Shown here: positions 1 to 11,000 of the stretch, one piece after another
Layout: the number at the start of each line of letters is the position of its first letter
How positions within the stretch are numbered: position 1 is the first letter of the stretch
Assembly (NCBI GenBank): GCA_002284615.2
Contig: MU069488.1
Coordinates: 520,362-534,673 of the forward strand
DNA from: Dunaliella salina
Lineage: Eukaryota > Chlorophyta > Chlorophyceae > Chlamydomonadales > Dunaliellaceae
DNA length: 14,312 nucleotides
Reading direction: 5' to 3'
Made by a program: the position numbers and the translations under genes
The notes under the pieces: generated by a model
The model's input: the letters and a program-made list of their open reading frames with translations, nothing else
Database searches by the model: none
What the model was told of the DNA's origin: nothing

Positions 1-121
1 TTGGGGGAAAAATCCTCCCTGGAAATAACTCAGCTCAAAAGTGGGGGAAGCATCGCAAGCGGCGCTGGAAAACTTGACGGAGCCAGTCTCTCACTGACTG
101 AAGATTTCAGTTACAACCCTT
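1..121 (+). CDS. Exon, 5'-truncated by the window: Ser/Gly/Leu-rich segment
   Basis: Frame 1 is open from the first base for 40 codons, from LGEKSSLEITQ to SLTEDFSYNP. It then meets a good donor, CCTT|GTGAGT, at 122, and the frame stops soon after it. The composition (KSGGSIASGAGK) is hydrophilic and low in complexity, as in a cytosolic tail or linker. It ends in phase 1 with a T. No domain is recognised. Linkage to the downstream channel exons is inferred from strand and phase. Confidence 0.55.
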
Positions 122-3100
122 GTGAGTTGCAAGAGCCGCAATGCCCATGACGCTGTGAATGCTTCTCCAGCGTGCATTGCTGTGTGCACTGCAGCATGCA
201 TTGCCGCATGCTTGGCTTTGCTTGTTGCTGTGCGCATTTCTGCATGCATTACGGCATGCATTATCGCATGGCTGGGTTCATTGCTGCGTGGGTTAATGCA
301 TGCATTGCTGTGTGCATTGCTCCATGCTTTTAGAACTCCGCGCTGCAAATACTGAGGGTGCACTATGCAGGTGCACTATGCAGGGACCAGAGACACACAA
401 TTCCTCATCGCTCAGAGAGGAGGGGTCTTTCTCCTTATTGCACCAGCAAAGCGTGCCAAGCTTCTCGTCTCCTCTCAATCACACAGTACACCTGGCCCAA
501 GCTTGGACAGCAAAAATCATCTTGATTGTAATGATTGGATTGCTGGAGGCATGTGATGAGCAATTGGAGTTTGTCTGTCAGGCCTCTCCTAAACCCCAGA
601 CATATCGATTATGTTTGCATGTATGTGCTGAGTGAGATCGGAACGTAAGGGGCATTTCCGTGGGGGGTGTGGTGGCCGGGCTGAGGCTCCGAGACACGTC
701 AGCGTCACAGTGGCTACCAAACATTTCCGATGGCATTGCCTGCTGCACCGCTTGGCTACCCAAGCACAAATCCCCCAATAAAGAGGTTTTCTTGGCCTGT
801 ACGGCAAGTTTCAGGGCAGGGGGTGCGCTGGGCATGCCATGCTGGCCATCTTCTGCTCACCAGACAGAGGGAGCTACAGAGCGCTTTGCCCATGGCCCCA
901 TCTGCCCCCTTGACAACACATGGCTGACTGGTGAAGTGTGCTTGGCCTGCACATCAAGTTTCAGGGCAGGGGGTGCGCTGGGTGAGCCGGGGCAGCAGGT
1001 GTGAACTCTGCTGGGAAACAGTCAAGGCCTAGGGGCTCGCGCCCCATGCATGGGGCTTCACCAAAAAATAAACCTTTCTTCTCCTTGGCTTGGGGGCATG
1101 CTTAGTGATTAACGCTTTTGCTTTTTGCTATTGTGATTGTATATGTGTGTTGTTGGTTGTTTGTTTTTCTTTCATGAATGTGTGAACTTGCCTGAGCAAA
1201 GAAGCAAACGAAATTGCAACATTCACCAAGATCATTGCAGCTATGTTGCCCATCAGGAGGTATGCATTGTTGTCTGCAAATGAAGTCCGCTGTAAAACCC
1301 TCGTTCCAAGATCTAATACGTGGGTCGGAAAGTTTGGTTAGCAAAGCTGGTTCAACTTGTTAAATGGGGCCTGAATGGTCCATGATAGATGCTGGTTTGG
1401 GAGGACATCTAAGGTCTGCTTTGACCTCCAAATTGGGACAACAGATTTCTACCCTTATGGGGTGGGTCTTCATAATAGTTACAAGGATGCCAAGCTTGTT
1501 TTCAATGTGCATTAGGGAGCGTCTGAAGAGTGCTTCTGCAATAAGAAAAAGCCATCTGGAATGGTGTGAACCTTGCCTCAAATCTAGGGAATCCATTGTC
1601 AAAGAAATCACTCATGCAGCAGCACCACAAGTGCAGCACTACAAGTGCATCACTAATGCAGCAGCACTACAAGTGCATCACTAATGCAGCAGCACTACAA
1701 GTGCATCACAATCCGCTGTGTAGTCAAGAGGTCCTCGAGAAGCAGAGGTCAAAGCTGAGAGATCCACCTACCCCCTCAGACATTCTCGCGTTCCATAACC
1801 CAGACAAACCACCAATGGACCTCAATCCTTGTGCAGTGGTCCCTGTTTTACGTCTCCTGCACATTTTGACTCAGGGCAAGTTTCTTAAGACAGGATTGAC
1901 TGAGACTCACTGATTTTTAAGTGTGTTGCCTTCCCTTTCCCCATTCTTGCCTTCCCTTTCCCTATTCGAGCACCCAAGCACAGCACTGGTCTCATTCTTC
2001 TGCAACTTTTCTATTCAGGATTGTGCCTATGCAAGTTGAGAACAACACTACAACAAAAGTTTTCGGTAAAGTGGAGCCCAAAAAGCTCAAAAGAATTCCC
2101 TGCAGCGGATTCTCGCCGAGGGGATTTGGTTGGGACCCTTTGATTGCCTCTGAGCAATGACAAGGTCAATTTTGTCATTTGGATACAATTTAATTGACTC
2201 CTTCAATTCAACTTACTCTTTGCGTGTTTCAGAGCCCACAAAGATTGATGAATCACGTGTGAATGACCATCCTATCCAAGTAAGGTCTTCCAAACCAGGT
2301 GAGTGTTGGCGTCTGCGCTTTGCTAGCAGTCGTGCAAATGGCTTTTTTATGTGAAGGATTAAGTGGAAACAGAAAAAGGCCTCCAAATACGACATGAATA
2401 TGATAAGTGGCAACAGTGAATCTCCTTTTCATTTGTTTGAATGAGGAAACATTTCCAGTGCTTGTCTTGGTTCATGCTTGTGATGCATCACACCCAGTGC
2501 TTCTTTGGCAAACCTTTGAAGCCTGAATAAATTGCCATTCCCATCAACGCCAAAAGCATCGAGTGTCACACTTGGCTTTACAGGCAAACTTGCTGAGCAG
2601 CCACACATGCACGGACAACGCAGTAATAAAGAGCGGCAGCTGGCTATGGGCGGGGACTTCTACAGGGGGACAATGCACACGGGATGGATTGCATACGAGG
2701 TGCGCTGCTAATCGCTTAAAAAAGATATACAGCATCTGACCCCTTTCAGCTCTCCAGGTAGACCAGCAGGGTAATTTCAATGCTTGTTGTCCTTTTTCCT
2801 TGGCAGTTTTTAACATTGGATGCCCATTTCTTCATGCGGATTTTGCATTTCATTCCTACTTATCATCTACGAATGCATATCAAGGCAAGGGTTCCAAACC
2901 TTGCAGAGCAGAGATGTGCCTCTGTGAGCATGGAATAAAATAGCACAATCGTTTTCTGAAAAGGTAGCAAAACCATTTTCTGCAGACAGGGACGCCTGGA
3001 GAGGTGCCCAAAAGCATTTGGTTAGGGAGTATCAGAAAAGTGTCTTTAAGGGTATGTCTGGGAGGCTCAGGAAAATGTCTAAAATTGAGAATCTTGAAAT

Positions 3101-4982
3101 TGGCCCCAAGGGCAGAGATGAATAAACTAGCATGGTTGTAGCTTGTGTAAGGTATCATTCTAAATCCAAGAGCTGAAGGTTTGAAATGAGGGGTTTATGC
3201 CCCCCCCCCCCCCAAACATTCATTGAAAGAGTTAAAATGCTTTCAAATTCCTTGGCTCGGGCCCTGTCTATCTTGGTGCAGAGTGGATAAAAATGGTTTT
3301 GGAAAGTGTTCCTTGCTGCGCGGGCATGGATGTGGGCAGTGGGGCTTGGGAAGGCATGGTTGCAGTGCGAGGCAATCAGTGGTGGTGTGAAGCAAAGTTA
3401 CAGCCCAGTCAAATGAAGTCATTCAATTTGAAGTTTACATTCGATGGTAAATAGAAGGATGTGATTCTTGGTATGAGTGACAGCATGGAGTGGTCATTTG
3501 AGTCACTGCCAACGTGGCAGTCTGTGAGCTATTTGGAGGTGCTTGGGCTGTGAAGCTTTGGCGCTTCGCGTGCGTGCCAAGCTTTGTCTGTGAGCTTGCC
3601 CAGCTGTGTCTGAGAGCTTGCAAAACTCAAGCTTCTGCGACTCACTTTTCAGCCCGTAGCTTTACTGCAATTCATTTGCTGTTTGTGATTGGTGTGATGT
3701 ATGCAGATTTTTCCAGAGGAGCTGATTCGTACCTGTTTTTTGGGGGGGGGGGGCTCGGTCACTCTAAAGGGGAAAAGGGGGGAGAAGGGTTAATTGAGCA
3801 TTCGCGTCCCCTTCATTATAAGTTTCTTAGTGCTTCCTAATAGGTGCAATTTGGTTTTAAATTTGCTTTGGATTGTGTTGCTCAGCGCTGACACATGCGT
3901 GTTGTTTGATGAGCTCTGTTCCGAAATGTGAGATGAAGGAAGTGGCACAAAGGGGGGTCCACCATTATGTGGAACTCTCAGAGGGTGTGCCTCAAAAATC
4001 ATATGGTTGTCCCTGGTCCACAGTTTGGCGGTGCAAAGAAGGCATCCAGAACAAGGCCCTAGTACTTCTGGTGCGGGGACATTCGGAAGGTTCAGACTAA
4101 GATCATGTGAAACTTTGAAAGCATCGAGATCTGCCAACCTCATAAGTGTAGAATATTCCATTTACATCGAAGGCAGTGCAACATGCATCCAGAGTTTGCT
4201 GGGAGCTTCCCCAAGAAAGTTCCCCTGGAGGAGAAGCAGTCTGCTTTTGAAGTGCAAGCAAGGCGCTGATAATGGCCAAATTTCACTTTGTATTCCGTAA
4301 ATATTACACCAATATGCATAGGTGCATCCAGGAAGGTTGACAAGGACCAGAGCAAACTTTGGGCCGTATATAGCATACCCCGTTGCAGCCTGGCCTTTGA
4401 ATGGCTCCGAGTCTCAACCAACTTGGTTCAACAATTTCATTCCCTTGGGTTGAAGAGTTTAGATGTTTACAATGGGGCAAGATTTGGGACGAGGTTGTGG
4501 CCTTGGGCAGAAGGATAAGTACCACTCTCCCATCCACCTGATGGTGCAAGCCACTTGTGACGCCTCGGGTACTCTTGCATGCTCAGGTCTCATGATGGAA
4601 GGCAGTCGACCCCATTTCTGCACTTAGCCTACAATGCAATATGCTCCCCCACCGCCACATGCACATGGGGGACCATCCCCCAAATGTTTGATGAGGATTG
4701 TTCCTGAAGCACACAAAGAACAAGCCTGCTTCAAAAGAAATTAAGGATGGCAATATCAAGCCTTAGGCGCTGTAATTGGAGGAATCAATGCTGCCAAAGA
4801 AAGGCAATCTAAAGTTGGTTAAAAAGAGGAAATCCCAGGGAGCATTTTGTGTCCTGAAAGCTCCAGCAGGCCCAGAAAAAGTCATTTTCATACCTGCAAG
4901 AATGCATGAACGTGTGCTTGTTTGTGAACGTATGTATGTATGTATACATGAATGTATGTATGTATTTATGTATGTATGTATT

Positions 4983-5016
<34 letters not shown>

Positions 5017-8000
5017 TGTATGTATGTATGTATGTATGAGCGCCATCTGTTGCCTGATTTTGTCTCGGCTTTTGCTGTTCAGTATGCTACCCTTTTTTTT
5101 GCAAGAAGCTGACAAGGCCATTCGAAACAGGACTCTTCCATGTAATCCACAGAGACAAATGATTAGAGTCAGTGTTGCCTGATTTTGCTCTTCGCTTTTT
5201 GCAGGCACTTCTGTGTGTTCTTATGCTGGCATCCATAGCTTTGCTATTCTACTATGCGTGTCAGCTCCAACCCAACAGAGCACCAACTGTGCGCAGGTGG
5301 GGAGGACTGATATGTATGAAGAAAAACCCATGCGCTTGATTGCAAACTCAGGGGTGTCAGCAAGATGTCACAAGTTAAGCTACACAGCTTGAGTTTGCAA
5401 GTGCTTGCTACTGAGCTCTCTAACAAGAGCACTGATCGTTCATGCGCTGCGCAAACATTCCTCCCTCTGCATGTGTGAGGTACTGCTCTTCCTGGTTAGT
5501 TATTATGCAGTGAAATCTGCACCCACTGGTCCCATGATTCAGATTGTTCTTCAGCCCTTGACATTGCCTTTGCAATTGACATTACCTTTGCCCTCGACAT
5601 CTCTTTGCAATTGTTGTCACCTTTGTAATTGGGGGAACTGTGTAGTAAAAGCATTGAGCACCTGGCTGTGCTTGATTCACAATTTTGTAATTCTGTTTGC
5701 AGAATCGGAGTGTATGACAGTGTGGACAGCAAAGCCCGCCCGCTGTTGCTGCGTCGTACATCCATTGAGGATGGCACCAGCATGCAGAGCATGCCTGGTG
5801 CAGCTGGTAGATGGGCAGAGGGCGAAGAGTCTGAGGTGGGTCTGGTGCTCAGACAAAGCATGGGTGTGAGTCCTGTGTCGCTTGTGTGCTACCATACAGA
5901 AATCAACTCATCGCCCAGCCAAAAAGAACAATTTTGTTTGTTATGTAACCATGCAACAACAGCGCAGCCCAACATATACCGTAAAGACCCGTGACCATTA
6001 AGCACCCCCTTTTTTCAGCAATTAAATTTCTCCATTACGCACACACCATAACGCACCCTAATGTCCCGAAAACCCCAAAATCCTACCTAATTCGCACCTC
6101 GAAACCATTTTTTGTGCATTACGCAGCCCTTGAAGAAAGATAATTAATGATATGTAATGATCACGGGCCGATACGTTATTGTTTTACTAAACTGCGCATT
6201 GGCATTCTTGACCAATCATACCCTCTCGCTGACCAAAATGTTGATCCACACAACCAAGCACTTTTGAAATAAACATGTTACATATGCACAAAGTCACAGC
6301 GCAGAGGGCAAAAACATTTTTAATGCGCGGTGTCTTACTTTCTGCACAGGCCACTGGTACAGGCCATCATTTGTCTCGGACGCTGTTCACAAGTCGCTGG
6401 TCCATCCATTTGCTCCATTGTGTGCTAACATTTGTTCGCTATTTGATTGGTTTTGTAAACTCTTCTTCGGATTTGTTGGAGATTCACATGTGGAGAAGCC
6501 TGGGGTGGGCTCCCTGCTTTAAAGCACTACAACTCTCTTTCCGGTTCCATCGCACTGGCAAAAAAAAATTGATTTCGTCAATGTCAATATTGGGTGAGCA
6601 AATGCCTCTGCTGAAGGCCGAGGAATGCTCACATCAATGTTGCCTTTTTGGCTCACATCAATGTTGCGCCTCTGCTGACGATGGCCTGCCCAGCATGTGG
6701 TTCATGTTGCGCCTGTGCTGCCAATGGCCTGCCAAGATGAGTGAGGTCGAGGAATGCTCACATCAGTGTTGCCTTTTTTGCTCACATCAATGTTGCGCCC
6801 CTGCTGGCGATGGCCTGCCAAGCATGAGGTTATATTTAGGGTTGGCCAGATCCGTACATGAGATTTCATATACGTGTATATCCGTATAATACGGCCGTAT
6901 ATCCGTAGAGTCCGTATAATTCAGAAGTTAAAAGCTTTCAGAATCAAGTCAAAGGGGGGTCATTTTGCAGCTCTCGAAGAGCTGAGCATGCCTACCCAAT
7001 CCTGTTCCACCAAAAAATGAAAGTTTGCGAGGCTAGGGCAGCCCAAACGTTCCAAACACACCATGCACACAGGCATGGTTCACAGACATCATTGTACTCC
7101 AGTTTGAAAGACCATAGCAGCCTCCCTCAATCCCAAAACTCTGTCTTCCTCCCATCAAGCCCATCAACTACTTGCACACCTTTCCCCACATCCCAAACTT
7201 CCCCCCCCCACACTTTCTTCCCACACCTTCCCCTCACTCATCCTCCTCTGTCATACCTCATACTTGCACTTCATCCTGCTGGACTACTTGTGCCAGTATC
7301 TTGTGCAGCTGTGCTCCCTGTTGGTATGCCTTGTGCTGAATCATCCCTTGCCTGAGTACCCCTTCGTGGTGTCGGGGCACCTGGAGCGTGGCCCCACATT
7401 CTTCGAACATTTTAAATCATGGGACCGTCAAACAGCTTCGTTTATCTTTTGGGGGTATCGAACTTCAGCCACTCAATGTTTTGGCGAAGGGTCCCTTCGA
7501 AGGGTCCCTTTCTAAGGCACATACGGAATATTGCCGTATTAGACGCTTATACCCGTCTAAGCGTCTAGTACGGAATATGCCGTATTAGACGCTTATACGG
7601 GTACGGATACGGAGGCCCCCCGTACTTATACGGGCCGTCTTATACGTAACGTATATTATACGACGTCTTAGACCTTATACGGAATTGGCCAACCCTAGTT
7701 ATATTGCGCCTGCCTCTGCTGCCAACTGGCATGCCAATATGCGTGAGGCCGAGGAATGCTCACATCAATGTTGCCTTTTTTGCTCACATCCATGTTGCGC
7801 CTCTGCTGCCAAACGGCCTACCAAGATCAGTAATTGCCAAGGAATGCTCATTTCACTCCAGGAACGAATAGCAGCTAGGAAGGTGAGTATGCTCATGCTC
7901 ACACATTGTTCCGCAGGAGGGCTTGCAAGCTGTGGGGGACATGCTTGTGTCACTCCAGCTGATGAGCGATATCAAGGTACGGAACTTTAGCTGCTTATCT

Positions 8001-11000
8001 AAAAGGCAGGAGGGCTTGCAAGCCCTGTTGCAACTTAGGCTGCTTGTTTTAAGACAGGAGGGCTTGCAAGTTGTTGGGGACTTGCTTGTGTCTCTTCTCC
8101 TGATGCGCGGTATCAAGGTGCGGCGCATTGGCTGCGTGTCTTTGACACAAGAGGGCTTGCAACCTGTTTTAGACATGCTTGTGTCTCTTCACCTGATGTC
8201 GTTATCAAGGTGCGGTGCTTGTCTTTGACACAAGAGGGCTTGCAAACTGTTGAGGACATGCTTGTGTCCCCTCAGCTGATGAGCGATACCAAGGGGAGGT
8301 ATGGGGCTTTGGCTGCTTGTCTTTGACATAGGAGGGCTTGCAAGCTGTTGCTAACTTGCTTGTGTCACTTCAGCTGATGAGCGTTATCATGGTGCAGTAC
8401 TTAGGCTGCTTGTCTTTGACACTGATCTTAAGAGGGCCGTTGTCATCCTTGAGTTGATTGAGAGTGGTTGCAGCCTTGGAGCGTGCAAGACAACATACAA
8501 TTAGGGTTCAAAAATTCCCTCTTTTTACATGTGTTAACTTGTATTATACAGCGGATTGTATTGAATTTTCGGCGCTAAACGTGCGGGCATGCGGTATTGG
8601 CATGCGTAACTGGCCAAGCCTACACACAATTCTTATGAACCACATGCTGCATGCAGGCTAATTTACCAAGCCTTGTTGCAAAATGCATCACTCAAATTGT
8701 TAACCAGATGCTGCATGCACAGAGTGTCTTACCACATCATGTTTTCTCCAATGCGCACCACTGGACAGTCCGGGTATCTTGAATGTTGACAAGTGACTCT
8801 GTCCTTTTGCTTGCAGACCGCCTACACACTGATCCAAGGGTTTGCCTTGGTCCTCCTCTTCGTAAGTGTGTGGGTCTGTGTGCCGTAGTCCTCTTTGCAT
8901 ATGTTTGTGCCTGATTGCCTTGGTCCTCCTCTTTGTAAGTGCGTGGGTCTACACTGGCATGTTTTTGCTTTGCTTTTCATGAACTTTTTGTCAGGGATGG
9001 GTCATACGTGAATACGCGTATTTCCACGTATCGTTAAAATTGATGAAAAAGCGCGTTTCATAAAAATGGCATTTTGCCAAACGCCAGACAATACGTACGC
9101 AAATCGCTTTGACAGGCCATGTAAGACCTTCCACAGACCTTCGAGTGACCTTCAGAAAGAGCTGCTGCGCACTTCGCCACCCAGCACCCTTCTTTTCTGG
9201 CATGTGTAAGTGTCTGTGGGCCTTGGAGGATGTGTGGGGATGGTTGGGGGGCTGTCGGGACCCCTCCACGAGGTCCCTCCCACCCAAAACCCTCCCGGCC
9301 ATTTTTGGCCCTCCCATTTCACGTATATACGCGGCATACGCGTATTTTTCACGTATATACGCGTACCGTTAAGCCCAAACTCGCGTATGACCCAACCCTG
9401 CTTTTTGTCATGTTTGGTTTGCCATGAAATTTCAGGATACTTGAGCATTTCTCGCTGTGTCTTTGCACAAGTGAAGTATATCCTTCACCTCTTAGATATT
9501 GTTTAAGCACAGGTTCCAGGTTGCACGTGCAATTTTGAGTCGTTGGACATTCGTGCATGTAGCGTCTGCTAGGGCGGGGCACAGGGATGCTTGCCTCAAC
9601 ATGTTTTTGGTTCAACAGGTCAAGGCTCAGAATTTAGAAATGAAATGTTGGATTTAGCCTTGCAACGACAAAAAGGTGACCTGCATAAGGAGCTTGAAAA
9701 GGACGATTGCTAAGTCAGACGATGCGGCCTGAATCATATTGAGATGAGTCTATTGAACTCAACTGCATTTACCAAGTTTCCAAAACGAGTTGTTGCATCA
9801 ACCTGCAAACGAATAAATTGAGAACAGTCCACTGAGCTCAACTGCCTCAGCCAAATTTTGGAAACAAATTATTTCATCGATCTGAAAGCAAACAAATTAA
9901 GAAATGTCCGTTGAGCCCGAGTACGTTAGCTAAATGTTTGAAGCAGATTACTTCATCAACATGCAAACAACTAAATTGAGAACTCTCCGTTGAACCCAAC
10001 TGAACAAGCCAAATGTTTGAAACAAATTGCTTCCTCAATCTGCAAACAAACAAGCTGAGAACCGTTCATTGAGCTCAACTGCACCAGCCAAATGGCCTGG
10101 AATGAATTGCTTCCATTCCATTAATCTGTAAACAAACAAATTGGGAAACGCCCATCAAGCTCATCTGCACAAGCCAAATGTCTTGTGCAGGTCCGCTTTG
10201 TGATCCAGACCTCCTTCCAGCCAAAGCTGAGCGTGATCTCTGGAACACTCGCCAGATCTGCGCCGCAGATCATCTACTTCTTGGTCCACCTGCTGAGCGT
10301 GAGTGATCGAGCTGGCAATTTGATCTACTTGTTGACTGTAGTATTTGATTTCTTGGTGCGCTCTTGGAATGTAATGTCCCTCGCTCCTCTGCTCTTCCAA
10401 ACGGGAGCCAGTCAGCCGCTAAGCTGCACAGTATTCCCAGAAGCCAGTTCACCGACAGGATCATCCAACCCAGGTTGGGCAAAACTGCCCAGGTTGGGCA
10501 TTACATACAAAGCCTGTTTGTTTGCCTAACTGGGCAGTGCAAGCAAAGCCATTTATTGGTTTTGCCCAACCTGGACAGCACACACAAAGCTTGTTTTGTT
10601 TGCCTAACCAGGGCAGTGGTTTTGCCCAACCTGGGCAGCACACACAAAGCTTGTTTTGTTTGCCTGACCAGGGCAGTGTCTTGGCATGGCACTTTGATGC
10701 GCGCACATCTCCGCAGCCTCATCTGCTTGGATAGAATAACCTCTGCAGAGACGTATGCATGTATGTCTGTACGCTTGTATGAATGTGTGTGTGTGTATGT
10801 GCGCGCGCGCGCGTATGTGTGTACGTATTTATGTATGTATGTATGTATGTATGTATGTATGTATGTATGTATGTATGTGTGTACGTATGTATGTGTGTAT
10901 ATATGTATGTATGTATGAATGTATGCATGTATGCATGTATGTAGGTAGGTAGGTAGGTTTGTATGTATGTATGTGTGTGTATGTATGTATGTATGTATGT

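Noticed and set aside
2069..2160. RGFGWDPLI motif resembling the ITPase (HAM1) family signature
   Set aside because: Only about eight residues match, the frame stops soon after, and the conserved residues that follow in ITPases are absent. A good donor at 2066 removes it from the mature message in my model.
3515..3691. Frame CELFGGAWAVKLWRF to AIHLLFVIG as an exon
   Set aside because: Phase is compatible but the DNA is made of short internal repeats, acceptor and donor are mediocre, and the frame runs into the poly-G tract. It could be revisited with transcripts.
6275..6889. 204-codon ORF as a single gene
   Set aside because: Only its 6350-6454 part looks like an exon; the Cys/His-rich rest is the GAGGAATGCTCACATCA tandem repeat.
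7264..7515. ORF LHFILLDYLCQYLVQL as a membrane exon of the channel
   Set aside because: It lies inside the hAT element with precise ends, so it is unlikely to be an ancestral exon of this gene.
7917..8391. CRISPR-like array
   Set aside because: Spacing is uneven, the repeats are imperfect, the unit is itself coding with splice borders, and the context is a eukaryotic gene.
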